64,000 bases of DNA from Pectinatus sottacetonis (GCF_015732155.1 NZ_WIQK01000001.1:468501-532500); one strand, 5' to 3'. Shown: positions 53,184-62,296, numbered from the stretch's first letter. The notes: generated by a model not told the origin, from the letters alone. Numbers and translations: made by a program.

Positions 53184-53837
53184 ATGAATTACAAAATTAT
53201 TAATATGGATAAATATTATCGGCGCGGTGTATTCCGCCATTTTTCTGAGGACTGCAAATGCTCTATATCAATGACCAGCCACCTAGATGTAACAGTATTA
53301 AAAAAGTATTCGCAGGACACGAAAACAAAGTTTTATATAAATTTTCTTTATATACTGGCAAAAACACTAAACTCGCGGGAAGATTACCGAATGGGATATT
53401 TCTGGCAGACACAACAGGTTGTTATATATGATAAAATAAATCCTACACACTATATTTTTCATAAAGATACAGAAACCTGCACCCCGGTTTATAGCCAATA
53501 CCAGAATGACTATGTATATTTTTATGCCGCATGTGCAAAAGACATAGTAAAAGCAAAACAGTCGCAAAAATACGCACTGGATATAGAAAACCACCCCAAC
53601 TGGTTCGATGCATCATATATTTCCTGGTTATCCTATGACTCAATGCACGTGGAATTACCAGATGGATATCTTTATTTTATGCCAATTGTAAATTGGGGAC
53701 GTTATCACGAAGAAAATAATCGACTGATAATGCCAGTAAGTGTACGCTTAAATCACGCAGCAGCTGATGGATATCTATTAGCTAAAGTATTCTTGCTATT
53801 ACAAGAGGAAATCCTGAAATTCACTCAGCAAAAATAA
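53184..53837 (+). CDS. cat: Chloramphenicol acetyltransferase-like protein (CatA type)
   Basis: A 217-residue member of the classic CAT family. The start MNYKIINMDKYYRRGVFRHFSEDCKCSISMTSHLDVT has the family pattern, as do FYINFLYILAKTLNSREDYRMGYF and LPDGYLYFMPIVNWGRYHEENNRLIMPVSVRLNHAAADGYLLAKVF. The catalytic His and structural Asp are kept (HAAADG), but the first His of the usual HHxxxDG is Asn. The enzyme would acetylate chloramphenicol or a related alcohol in the cytoplasm. It lies alone after IS relics, a sign of transfer. Confidence 0.82.
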   Translation: MNYKIINMDKYYRRGVFRHFSEDCKCSISMTSHLDVTVLKKYSQDTKTKFYINFLYILAKTLNSREDYRMGYFWQTQQVVIYDKINPTHYIFHKDTETCTPVYSQYQNDYVYFYAACAKDIVKAKQSQKYALDIENHPNWFDASYISWLSYDSMHVELPDGYLYFMPIVNWGRYHEENNRLIMPVSVRLNHAAADGYLLAKVFLLLQEEILKFTQQK

Positions 53838-53880
53838 TATAATACACGTAATATATTAACTAATAAGGGAGGAACCACAC

Positions 53881-54159
53881 ATGAAAACAATTACTGCATT
53901 TTATCTAGCAGACTGTCCATATTGTCATAAAGCAAAAAAAGCCATTAAGGAATTAATAATGGAAAATCAAGCTTATTCGGCTATTTCTATCCAGTGGCAT
54001 GAAGAAAATGAAGACCCAAGTGCCATAAAAGGTTACGAATATTATTATGTGCCTTCTTTATTCATCGGCAGGGAAAAATTATATGAAGCTCAACCAGGAC
54101 AAAGTTACGAAGAAATAAAAAGTTACGTAAAAGCAGCACTTGACAAAGCATTAGCTTGA
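53881..54159 (+). CDS. Glutaredoxin-like thioredoxin-fold protein
   Basis: A 92-residue protein with the redox motif CPYC at residues 13-16 (FYLADCPYCHKAKKAIKEL) and the cis-Pro loop YYVPSLFIG. It is a glutaredoxin-type disulfide reductase, probably used in thiol redox balance. GGGAGGAACCACAC precedes the ATG. A terminator follows. Confidence 0.85.
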   Translation: MKTITAFYLADCPYCHKAKKAIKELIMENQAYSAISIQWHEENEDPSAIKGYEYYYVPSLFIGREKLYEAQPGQSYEEIKSYVKAALDKALA

Positions 54160-54182
54160 TTTTAAATAATTTTAGAAAAGTC

Positions 54183-54229
54183 CTCATGTAATGATTATTT
54201 TAAAACAACCATTACATGAGTCTTTTTTT
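54183..54229 (+). terminator. Rho-independent terminator
   Basis: CTCATGTAATG (54183-54193) pairs perfectly with CATTACATGAG (54210-54220), followed by TCTTTTTTT. It ends the glutaredoxin transcript and may also serve the convergent gene. Confidence 0.8.
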
Positions 54230-54237
54230 ACGTAATT

Positions 54238-54594
54238 TTAAAAAGGTGTATTTGTCTTGCTAAGAATAGCAGCTGCAGCTGTACAAGCAGGGCAATCACA
54301 ATATTTCGCCCCGGCAGATTGAATCTGTCTGCCATGTGCTGCAATATTTTTGGCTGTATCAACACCAAAAAGCTGTATGCCCTTATCTGATTCAGCAAAA
54401 TCAACCAGCATCCCAACGGGCATGATATCGGCCTTCAATTCTGCAATATATTTTTGGGTTTCAGCAACTTCCTGCTTTGTATTAACAGCAGCCAGCCAGG
54501 CCTGGGCTGCTGCCTTTGCTTCATCACAACACGATGCAGCATTTATCAAGTCATGTGTCTTTTCCGTTATATAGTCCAACCATTCTTTATCCAT
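54238..54594 (-). CDS. Conserved Cys-rich hypothetical protein
   Basis: A 118-residue helical protein with a CC pair (NAASCCDEAKAAAQAWLAAV) and a C-terminal CDCPAC motif (AGAKYCDCPACTAAAAIL). The middle reads QKYIAELKADIMPVGMLVDFAESDKGIQLFG. Proteins of this kind are frequent in anaerobic Firmicutes, sometimes mislabelled as 'molecular chaperone Hsp90'. The cysteines may bind metal. No experimentally known function. GGAGATG precedes the start. Confidence 0.65.
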   Translation of the reverse strand: MDKEWLDYITEKTHDLINAASCCDEAKAAAQAWLAAVNTKQEVAETQKYIAELKADIMPVGMLVDFAESDKGIQLFGVDTAKNIAAHGRQIQSAGAKYCDCPACTAAAAILSKTNTPF

Positions 54595-54702
54595 AACTTA
54601 ACATCTCCATTTTTATTATTTGCTCGTATTTTAGCATAACTAATGTACTTATACAAATCATTATCTAAAAATTATTTTGCCAAAGCACCTATCATCCCCA
54701 GT

Positions 54703-55015
54703 TTATTTTCTTACTCGTAGCTGCCAAAATGCTACAGCACTTGCAGCAGCTACGTTAAGTGAATCCACTTGATGTGACATAGGAATTTTTACTACATAAT
54801 CGCAGGCAGTGATAATATTTGATGGTAAACCATAACCTTCACTGCCAAATATTAAAGCCAGACGTTTTTCCGCAGACAATTTTTTATCTTCAATGCTTAT
54901 GGAATTAGTATTCAATGCCATTGCAACTGTTTTAAATCCCCAGTTTCTCAATATAGAGACATCACTACCCATTCTGGTCCATGGTAGTTGAAAAATAGTT
55001 CGGGAGCATAAAGAT
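54703..55015 (-). pseudogene. SpoU/TrmH rRNA methyltransferase, C-terminal fragment
   Basis: The readable part is RTIFQLPWTRMGSDVSILRNWGFKTVAMALNT… LALIFGSEGYGLPSNIITACDYVVKIPMSHQVDSLNVAAASAVAFWQL, including the trefoil knot motifs (FGSEGYGL and IPMSHQVDSLNVAAA). The first 150 or so residues, with the RNA-binding domain and motif 1, are missing. Sequence before 55015 is not continuous with the family. The fold's SAM-binding knot is incomplete. Confidence 0.75.
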
Positions 55016-55091
55016 CATGTATTTCTATAACATTGACCAAAATGATATCATCATCCTCATATAATATTCAATTACTAATGCTTATATAATA

Positions 55092-55286
55092 CTATAAGAT
55101 TTCCTGAACTCTACCAATTAGTCCACTTTCAAGCCGTACTTTTATGCCTCTGTGATGCACAGCACTATTTGTCAATATATCTTTTACAATTCCTTCAGTT
55201 AGCTGTCCAGTTTTTTGATGTTGTTTCCGTACTATTTTTACCTTGATCCCTGGTTGAATATTTTTCCGTTCAGTTCCGCTAATCAT
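55092..55286 (-). CDS. ywbE: YwbE family protein
   Basis: A 64-residue protein that covers the whole YwbE/DUF2196 family: NIQPGIKVKIVRKQHQKTGQLTEGIVKDILTNSAVHHRGIKVRLESGLIGRVQEIL. It forms a small beta barrel of unknown function and is highly conserved in Firmicutes. GGAGAAATAAA stands before the start. The function remains open. Confidence 0.88.
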   Translation of the reverse strand: MISGTERKNIQPGIKVKIVRKQHQKTGQLTEGIVKDILTNSAVHHRGIKVRLESGLIGRVQEIL

Positions 55287-55409
55287 ATATTTTATTTCTC
55301 CTTTTATAATAACCGTACTATCCCTGATTTCAAATATACTGTCCTTATTATACTCAAAATTTTTCTTTAAAATTTTCTAAATATTTTACAATAAATCAGG
55401 ACAGCAGCG

Positions 55410-55560
55410 CAGTTCCAGATATTAAGCTTATTATCCGTGACAGCGCAATTGCCCTAGAACTATTATATTAGAAGCACAGCAGCAAGGAATAGGGATCTGT
55501 ACCAATAAATTTTGCTACCAATTTAATAAATATGATTGTAACATTATTATTTTGTCTATA
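55410..55560 (+). other. Possible nitroreductase relic in an otherwise empty region
   Basis: The stretch 55287-55666 has no intact gene. One frame reads SSAVPDIKLIIRDSAIALELL, and after a stop and frame change LEAQQQGIGIC follows. Nitroreductases carry DxSxAxxNLLLxAxxxGxGxC in this order. The match is short and should be taken as a hint. Confidence 0.3.
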
Positions 55561-55666
55561 CTTGAATTAGTTCAACATTTGCTACACTTTTTTAAAGTCA
55601 AATACTTAGAAGAATAGCCTGTTGAACCTTTTTTGTAATTTAACTTTATTTATAATCCTAATATTG

Positions 55667-56218
55667 TTAATCATCTACATTCTTGTATGTGACATTATTA
55701 AATATACCATTTTTTAAATAACTAATTTTATTTGTTTTCGTATTAAAAAAATGAACATTATAAAAAGTAATATTTTCATGTGGCATCTCTGCCAATCCGT
55801 CAACTTCTATTGCTGGCCCTCCTGTCCCATCAACATTACAATCTTCTATTCTAATATCACGAAATTGTCCTGGTTTGGCTGATTTATAATCAGTAACAAA
55901 ATTTTCATCAATATATTTTGTTGTAAAAATAAATCCCTGCCGCTTCATTTTTTTCATGACATTATTCCGAAAAACAATATTACGCGCCCCACCGCCGATA
56001 TTTTTACCTGTTTTACAACGAAGCCCTGTATCTGTCTTTTCCATTACATTATCTTCTGCCAAAATATTTTGAATCCATGCTCCAGTGTGACTACCACATA
56101 CAATAGCCCCATGTCCATGTGCAAAATAATTATTGAATATCTATATTCCACTAACTGGTAATTTATTGGCAGCCTGATTTCCTATGCCAGCACTAAAATC
56201 AATACAATCATCACCAGT
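55667..56218 (-). pseudogene. Family 28 glycoside hydrolase, 3' part after the IStron
   Basis: Reading continues from the upstream part as TGDDCIDFSAGIGNQ, with the catalytic Asp pair, to FAHGHGAIVCGSHTGAW with the catalytic His, and on to the beta-helix end at 55667. An in-frame TAG lies at 56143-56141 (SGI-stop-IFNNYFAHGHG), so even after removal of the IStron the frame is interrupted unless the stop is suppressed. An internal ATG at 56062 gives a 131-residue frame lacking catalytic residues. Confidence 0.8.
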
Positions 56219-56340
56219 CTGAACCTCCCACGACTAAAGTCGCGGGGTTCCTGCTTCATAGATAGTTGCGCCAAAAGCACGTCTTACATTATCTCCACAG
56301 GCTATCCCCGTAGTTCCTACGGTTCTTATATATGTTATTA
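56199..56340 (-). ncRNA. Candidate omega RNA (guide RNA of TnpB) with its guide
   Basis: TnpB proteins use an RNA from the 3' end of their gene through the right end of the element, with the adjoining flank as guide. On the minus strand the region after the tnpB stop has several hairpins, e.g. AAGAACCGTAGGAACTACGGGG, and ends with CCCCGCGACTTTAGTCGTGGG and AGGTTCAG at 56219. The guide would be 56218-56199, ACTGGTGATGATTGTATTGA. Its start within tnpB is not determined. Confidence 0.5.
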
Positions 56341-57447
56341 TGCTGTTATGTTTAATATTCTTAGTCCTTCATTGCGAATGTTTATGGCGGCATTTATATC
56401 TCTGTCATGCTGGGCTTTACAGTTAGGACATTCCCATTTCCTTATAGTAAGGTCTTTTATTTCTTTGTTCTGGTAACCACAATTATGGCACAGCTGGCTT
56501 GATGGATAGAATTTGTCTATTTGTACTATTTCTTTGCTATACCACTGAGCTTTATATTTTAGCTGGCGGGTAAATTCTGACCAGCTGGCATCTATAATAC
56601 TTCGGGCAAGTTTGTGGTTTTTCAGCATGTTATTTATTTGTAAGTCTTCTAAGCAGATAACATCGTAGTTTTCTATAAGTTTATGAGATAGTTTATGCAG
56701 CATATCTTTTCGCTGATTTGCAATACGTGCCTGCAGCCTTGCTACTTTGATTCTTGCTTTGTTCCTGTTTATACTTCCCTTTGTTTTTCGGGACAAGCTT
56801 TTTTGCAGTTTGGCAAGTTTTCGTAATGACTGTTTCAGGTATTTGTGATGGGGATGTTTATCGCCATCGGAAGTAATTGCAAATTCTTTTAGGCCAAGGT
56901 CGATACCGACATAGTTGTCAGTACGATTAAAAACAGGTTTTTCTATTTCTGTACAGCATAGGGATACAAAGTATTTACCATCAGGGGTTTGTGATATTAC
57001 TGCGTTTAAGATTCTGCCCTGCGGTACTTGCTTATCTCTTATTTTTACTTTACCTAGTTTGGGAAGTTTTATTTTTGTTCCCAGAAATTCAATGTTGCTA
57101 TTGGTAAAGTTTGTCTTGTAGGATTTATGCCTGTTTTTTTTGGTCTTGAATTTAGGAAAGCCAACTTTTTTGTGTTTAAAGAAGTTCTGGTAAGCTGTAT
57201 CGAGGTCTTTTAACGCGTTTTGTAAGGAACATTTATCTGGTTCTTTTAACCAGGTGTTTTCTTTTTTCAACTGCGTTAAATTACTGGAACATTTGGTATA
57301 GGTAAGTGTGGTTTTATCATTATTGTATGCTTTGATTCGCATGTCGAGATAGTGATTAAAAACATATCTTACGCAGCCAAATGTTTTTTGCAGCAGTAGT
57401 TCTTGTGTTTTGTTGGGGTATATCCTAAATTTGAAGGCTTTTTCCAT
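56338..57447 (-). CDS. tnpB: RNA-guided nuclease TnpB of the IStron
   Basis: A 369-residue TnpB. The N-terminal helix-turn-helix domain is AFKFRIYPNKTQELLLQKTFGCVRYVFNHYL. The RuvC-like nuclease has Asp in YVGIDLGLKEFAI, Glu in DVICLEDLQINNM and Asp in HDRDINAAINIRNEG, with a zinc finger CHNCGYQNKE…CPNCKAQ in front of the last. All three catalytic residues are intact. Such enzymes cut DNA next to a TAM (here TTGAT) guided by omega RNA, and help the element persist after excision. It is the only protein of the element. Confidence 0.92.
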   Translation of the reverse strand: MEKAFKFRIYPNKTQELLLQKTFGCVRYVFNHYLDMRIKAYNNDKTTLTYTKCSSNLTQLKKENTWLKEPDKCSLQNALKDLDTAYQNFFKHKKVGFPKFKTKKNRHKSYKTNFTNSNIEFLGTKIKLPKLGKVKIRDKQVPQGRILNAVISQTPDGKYFVSLCCTEIEKPVFNRTDNYVGIDLGLKEFAITSDGDKHPHHKYLKQSLRKLAKLQKSLSRKTKGSINRNKARIKVARLQARIANQRKDMLHKLSHKLIENYDVICLEDLQINNMLKNHKLARSIIDASWSEFTRQLKYKAQWYSKEIVQIDKFYPSSQLCHNCGYQNKEIKDLTIRKWECPNCKAQHDRDINAAINIRNEGLRILNITA

Positions 57448-58020
57448 GATTGCTCACTTTTCTTTTTATCTTTACAAGATTATTGCCTGATTATTTTAAA
57501 CTTAACATGCAGGCTTTAGAAAAGCAAGTTCTTTGCAGTAACATATATAAGAATCGTAAGTTCTTTTTTAGTCGTATGGGGGAGGTGTCGTTCACACGGG
57601 CTCGCTGCTTCCTATGCGGTTCTCTTATGAACTCCTTTATGTTTCCATAAAGCACAGACTATATCTTGTCCTTCGGCATTATCCGTTAAGGTCTGCCCAC
57701 TTCCAGCCGCTTGGCTGTACTTCCCTCAAGAGGAATAGTCGTTGGGGATTCTCCTGTTCGGAGCTTTCCTGCTGATTGTCCATTTTCTTAGTGTTTAGGG
57801 TTTAACCTTGCACCATACAGCATATTTTTTTTACTTTCGTCGCCGTCACGTTTGAGCTTGTTTCATCTTAGCGTTGTGGCTATGCTGTCTTTAGGAGTTT
57901 CCAGCATTTCAGGCAGTATTGGATTGGTCTTTGCCAATCTCTATATGCATATTTCTATACATACTGACTAGTTTAGTCGCCTAACTCTGACTGAAGTCAC
58001 GAGTGTGCGGCTCCCATTTA
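57448..58020 (-). ncRNA. Group I intron 5' part and catalytic core of the IStron
   Basis: On the minus strand the exon ends TTGAT, and GTCAG at 57991-57987 can act as internal guide, pairing with TTGAT with a U-G pair at the splice site (P1). Core landmarks follow: GGAAACTCCTAAAG (57902-57889), AATCAGCAGGAAAGCTCC (57777-57760), CAACGACTA (57744-57736) and AAGATATAGTC (57667-57657). GACTA and TAGTC form P7. The element's last base is G (56219), the expected terminal G before the 3' splice site. No protein is encoded here. Confidence 0.82.
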
Positions 58021-59124
58021 ATCAAAATAAGAATTTGCTATAAGCAGATCAGTTCCGGAAAAATCAATACCATCCCCATTATTACAATTATATGTCATGA
58101 CTTTTACATTATTTAAACGCATATTATTACAATTATTTGCAACAATCATATGCATAGATGGATTGGTTAATGTAATTCCCGCCAAATATATATTATGGAC
58201 ATTATGAAAAACCAATACACTGGAACGACTGTTATAAGCAGTTTTAAAATCATATTTTTTATTAAGCAATGATTCTGTCTGCGCTTTAGCCAATATTCCT
58301 ATATTTAATACATTTTCATCACTTTTATTATTTGCCTTCAGATAATAGTGCCCTGTATTATCCTTTCTCCAACCATTCCCACTAATAGTCCCCTTGCCAA
58401 TGATACGGATATTACTTATACTATCAGCATTTAGCATTCCAGTATAATGATTATTTTTTTTCAATATATAATCACTTGCTTTTCCAGATCCTATAAGAAC
58501 GGCTCCTTGATCAAGCTGTAACGTCATATCACTTTTGAGATTTACTGATCCTGTAACAAAACTTCCTCTAGGTATTTCCAAAGTACCTGCAAACGGACAG
58601 GCATTGATTGCTTTTTGCAAAGCAGTAGTATTTACCGTAATTCCATCCCCTATTGCCCCAAAATCTGTTATCTTAATTACATTTTTCTCATTGGATGGAG
58701 TATGTCCCTTCACAGCAACACTAACCACAGATTCCCTACCATTAATATCTACAGCAGACACCTTAAAATAATAATCCGTATCTGGTTGCAAATTTTCTAC
58801 ATTAAAGCTATGAAAAGAAATTAAATTTTTCGCTAATTTTCTATTTTCACTTTGAAATTTTTGGATATGTTTTATACCAATTTCAGCGGACAAGTTTTTA
58901 GTATTACCTACCTTTTTATTATCAACATAAATATTATAATATGCAATCTGTGAATTATCAGACCGGTTCCAAATAAGCCAAATACTATGACTACTACAAC
59001 TTAGAACAGGTATTTTTAATCCCGTCGGTGACGGAATTTTTCCGTATGCTTTACAATTAACCAAAACAAAAACAATGCTAATTACAGTAGTGAACAGCAA
59101 CAGCCCGCATATAACTTTTTTCAT
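58021..59124 (-). pseudogene. Family 28 glycoside hydrolase (polygalacturonase-like), 5' part
   Basis: This covers 368 codons up to the IStron. A signal peptide (VICGLLLFTTVISIVFVLVNC, possibly a lipoprotein Cys) is followed by a fibronectin type III-like domain (about 30-140, DNSQIAYYNIYVDNK … LQPDTDYYFKVSAVDINGRES). The pectate-lyase-type beta helix then starts at ITDFGAIGDGITVNTTALQKAI. It contains the first GH28 residues (NGDGIDF). The enzyme would cleave pectic polymers outside the cell. The rest is at 55667-56218. The run-on reading stops at TAA two codons into the element if unspliced. Confidence 0.87.
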
Positions 59125-59283
59125 AACTCACTCTCCAAATAATATTACGCATTTAATTAAACTGTTCTCCTCAATTTTATTTGCAATTTAACTAATGATT
59201 TTCCAAATCACTTTATTCATATGCTTTTAGAAAACTTGTGTTTTGCCAGCTATGCAGCACTTTAACTTGGGAAAAATACCATA

Positions 59284-60723
59284 TTATTTAGTAAACATAG
59301 CACCGAGAATCCGCATACCTGTTTCTATTTCCTGCAGAGAAAGTGTAGCAAAACTTATACGTATATGCCGTGTATCCATATGCTGTGGATAAAAATTGGT
59401 TCCATCAGTAATCAGTAGATTATTTTCTTTAGCTTTCCGGCAAAACTCCTTTGACTTAAACCGCTCTGGTAATTTAAGCCAAAACGATAGCCCCCCTTCT
59501 GGATTATGCCAGGTAACATCACACGGAAAATACTGCCTTGCTGTTTTATAGGCAAATTCGAACTGAGTCTTATAGATACGCCTAATATCCTTAATGTGCT
59601 TTTCCCAATAACCTTCCCGCAAATAAAGATCAAATATACGCTGGGTAAAACCAGAAGTAGATATATCCGTTATATACTTAACGTTGAGTAGTTTGGCTGC
59701 TAAATATTCCGGCATGGTCAAAAAACCTAATCGCAATCCCGGCATAAAAATCTTTGATAAGCTTTTCAAATAGATAACATTATCATGCCGATCAATTGAT
59801 TTTAACGGTGCCAATAATTTTGTTCTGTAAGAAAGCTCACTTATATAATCATCCTCTAAAATTATTACGTTATGTTTCTGCGCTAATTTTATTATTTTAT
59901 CACGCTTGGCTAGACTATATGAACAGCCTGAAGGATTTTGCAATACAGGCATGAGATATATCAGTTTAGGATGAAACTGCTGTAAATTTTTTTCCAAAAC
60001 ATTCATATCAAGACCATCTTGTTCCAACGGAATGTCAATTATTTTAGCTCCATTGGCAAGAAATGATGCAATTGCCCCAGGGTAAGTGGGAGATTCCGTG
60101 AATACGTAATCTCCATGTTTCAAAAGAGCACGTGCCACTATATCTATCCCTTGCTGGGCACCAGAAATTATCTGTAAATTTTTAGCACTTGTATGTATAT
60201 TAATACTACGCAGATTAGCTGCTATTGACTCCCGCAGTGGAAGGAATCCCTGGCTGTCCTGATAACTAAACGCACGTCCTTGATCACGATCAAGAACTTC
60301 TATGAAAATTTTTTTCAATTGCTCAACAGAAATTACATCAGGGTTAAGTGAAATACTGCTCATATTCACTGCCTGACTATTTTTTTGCGGTTTTAATACT
60401 TCATCCATATAAATATTATCTGTCGCAAATTCATAATCAGCAGCACTGTGCTGTCGCAAAGTTTGGCTGGAAACATAGCTGCCACTCCCAGCTGACGAAA
60501 AAATAAAACCATTTTTTTCCAATTCCTTATAGGCATTGACTATCGTCCCGGGATTGATAGATAAATACCTTGCCAATTTTCTTACAGGAGGAAGTTTACA
60601 GCCTGAACCAAGCCGTCCAGTATGAATCATGGTCAATAACTGATCATAAAGTTGTACATATAATGGCTCTTTATCTTTCTTTGATAATTGTATCGATACA
60701 AAAATATTTATTTCTTCTTTAAT
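59284..60723 (-). CDS. pdxR: PdxR, GntR/MocR-type regulator of vitamin B6 synthesis
   Basis: A regulator with a GntR winged helix (KDKEPLYVQLYDQLLTMIHTGRLGSGCKLPPVRKLARYLSINPGTIVNAYKELEKNGFIFSSAGSGSYV) fused to an aminotransferase-like domain. The PLP lysine is in YLKSLSKIFMPGLRLGF, with NPSGCSYS and DDYISEL around the cofactor. It is divergent from pdxST and would sense PLP. No ATG, GTG or TTG fits the only good Shine-Dalgarno (AGGAGG at 60737-60732), which is followed by ATT at 60723. The longer frame to 60795 overlaps the promoter and is unlikely. Confidence 0.85.
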   Translation of the reverse strand: MKEEINIFVSIQLSKKDKEPLYVQLYDQLLTMIHTGRLGSGCKLPPVRKLARYLSINPGTIVNAYKELEKNGFIFSSAGSGSYVSSQTLRQHSAADYEFATDNIYMDEVLKPQKNSQAVNMSSISLNPDVISVEQLKKIFIEVLDRDQGRAFSYQDSQGFLPLRESIAANLRSINIHTSAKNLQIISGAQQGIDIVARALLKHGDYVFTESPTYPGAIASFLANGAKIIDIPLEQDGLDMNVLEKNLQQFHPKLIYLMPVLQNPSGCSYSLAKRDKIIKLAQKHNVIILEDDYISELSYRTKLLAPLKSIDRHDNVIYLKSLSKIFMPGLRLGFLTMPEYLAAKLLNVKYITDISTSGFTQRIFDLYLREGYWEKHIKDIRRIYKTQFEFAYKTARQYFPCDVTWHNPEGGLSFWLKLPERFKSKEFCRKAKENNLLITDGTNFYPQHMDTRHIRISFATLSLQEIETGMRILGAMFTK

Positions 60724-60794
60724 CTTGCATTCCTCCTGTTTTATTGGTAAAATAAGAAAATTTATTAAAAAACATATATAATTGTGCTGATACA

Positions 60795-60823
60795 ATTATA
60801 TATGTTTTAATGATTTTTTACAA
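60795..60823 (-). promoter_or_regulatory. Promoter of pdxR
   Basis: On the minus strand TTGTAA (60823-60818) and TATAAT (60800-60795) are separated by 17 bases. The transcript would start near 60788, inside the longest possible pdxR frame, which supports a start further downstream. The intergenic region 60724-60849 must also hold the pdxS promoter and PdxR sites, which I cannot place with certainty. Confidence 0.55.
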
Positions 60824-60849
60824 TTTGTCAACTATAAGGAGATACTAAC

Positions 60850-61728
60850 ATGGAAAAAAGAACTCAATTAAACAAGAATCTAGCACAAATGTTAAAAGGC
60901 GGTGTCATTATGGATGTCACCAATGTTGAACAGGCAAAAATTGCCGAAAATGCCGGTGCTGTAGCAGTAATGGCATTAGAACGCGTACCAGCTGATATAA
61001 GACGTGAAGGCGGCGTAGCCAGAATGTCTGATCCCAAAATGATCCGCGAAATACAAAATGCCGTATCTATTCCAGTCATGGCAAAAGTAAGAATAGGCCA
61101 TTTTGTAGAAGCACAAATCCTTGAAGCTATTGGCATTGATTATATTGATGAGTCAGAAGTTCTGACTCCGGCTGATGATGTAAACCACATTGATAAGGCT
61201 TCTTTTAAAATTCCCTTTGTCTGCGGAGCCAGAAATCTGGGCGAAGCATTGCGGAGAATAGGTGAAGGTGCCTCTATGGTCAGGACAAAAGGAGAAGCAG
61301 GTACCGGCAATGTCATTGAAGCTGTACGCCATATGCGCACAATGAAAAATGACATGAGGAGAGTACAAACAGCATCAGCTATGGAACTTATGCATATTGC
61401 CAAGGAATTTGGTGCCCCGTTTGAGTTAATAAAATATGTCCATGAAAACGGTAAGCTTCCTGTCGTTAACTTTGCTGCCGGTGGAATAGCAACACCTGCC
61501 GATGCAGCACTTATGATGCAGCTTGGTGTTGACGGTGTTTTTGTCGGTTCAGGTATATTCAAATCAGGTGATCCGGCCAAAAGAGCTAAAGCCATTGTTG
61601 AAGCAACTACATATTATAACGACCCGAAAAAATTAGCTGCTATTTCAGAAGATCTGGGAGAAGCCATGGTCGGTATCAACATCGAAACGCTACCGGAAGA
61701 AGAAAAATTAGCAAACAGAGGCTGGTAA
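60850..61728 (+). CDS. pdxS: Pyridoxal 5'-phosphate synthase subunit PdxS
   Basis: A 292-residue PLP synthase subunit that condenses ribose 5-phosphate, glyceraldehyde 3-phosphate and ammonia. The key residues are in place: Asp 22 (GGVIMDVTN), Lys 79 (VMAKVRIGH) and Lys 147 ([12 protein letters not shown]). [32 protein letters not shown] is the phosphate-binding part. TAAGGAGAT precedes the ATG. It is followed after one base by pdxT; twelve of each form the complex. Confidence 0.95.
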   Translation: MEKRTQLNKNLAQMLKGGVIMDVTNVEQAKIAENAGAVAVMALERVPADIRREGGVARMSDPKMIREIQNAVSIPVMAKVRIGHFVEAQILEAIGIDYIDESEVLTPADDVNHIDKASFKIPFVCGARNLGEALRRIGEGASMVRTKGEAGTGNVIEAVRHMRTMKNDMRRVQTASAMELMHIAKEFGAPFELIKYVHENGKLPVVNFAAGGIATPADAALMMQLGVDGVFVGSGIFKSGDPAKRAKAIVEATTYYNDPKKLAAISEDLGEAMVGINIETLPEEEKLANRGW

Positions 61729-61729
61729 A

Positions 61730-62296
61730 ATGAAAACTATTGGGGTACTGGCTCTACAGGGAGCTGTTGCTGAACATTTAAACAAATTAGAACAACTCGG
61801 CGCAGGTCATAAGGAAATCCGCAATATTAATGAATTAAAAGAAATAGATGGTATTATTATACCCGGCGGAGAATCTACAGCCATCGGCAAACTGCTTACT
61901 GATTTTAAACTAATGGAACCTTTAAATAAAGCTATACAAAATGGATTACCCGTATGGGGTACTTGTGCCGGAATGATTTTACTGGCTAAAAAAATCTGCG
62001 GACAAAAAAACACCTATCTTAATACTATGGATATTACTGTGCGGCGTAATGCATACGGAAGTCAGCTGGATAGTTTTATAACCCAAAAATTAATTTCCAG
62101 TATAGCACCATATGAATTACCATTAGTGTTTATCCGGGCTCCGTATATCGAGTCAGTTACTGATAGTGTGAGCATTCTGGCAAAAGTAAACAGTAACATA
62201 GTTGCTGCCCGACAGAAAAATATGCTGGCAACATCATTTCATCCTGAACTTACAGATGATACCAGCTTTCATAAATACTTTTTGTCAATGTGCTGA
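61730..62296 (+). CDS. pdxT: Pyridoxal 5'-phosphate synthase glutaminase PdxT
   Basis: A 188-residue class I glutaminase that supplies ammonia to PdxS. Motifs: GVLALQGAVAEH, PGGEST, the nucleophile Cys 79 in WGTCAGMILLAK, and the His-Glu pair in TSFHPELTDD near residue 172. The family's usual length is 185-200. It starts one base after pdxS and has its ribosome binding site within the pdxS end. Confidence 0.95.
   Translation: MKTIGVLALQGAVAEHLNKLEQLGAGHKEIRNINELKEIDGIIIPGGESTAIGKLLTDFKLMEPLNKAIQNGLPVWGTCAGMILLAKKICGQKNTYLNTMDITVRRNAYGSQLDSFITQKLISSIAPYELPLVFIRAPYIESVTDSVSILAKVNSNIVAARQKNMLATSFHPELTDDTSFHKYFLSMC

Larger units (their letters stand above)
56219..58020 (-). mobile_element. IStron: group I intron plus IS605-type tnpB element
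   Basis: A 1802-base element inserted in a GH28 gene in the same orientation. It stands directly after TTGAT (minus strand, 58025-58021), the known target and TAM of IS605-type elements such as ISDra2 and CdISt1. Its first 570 bases contain a group I intron core, the middle is tnpB, and the right end has the IS605 hairpin. There is no target duplication. Removing it joins YFD to TGDDC in frame. No tnpA is present, so movement would need a transposase in trans. Confidence 0.85.
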
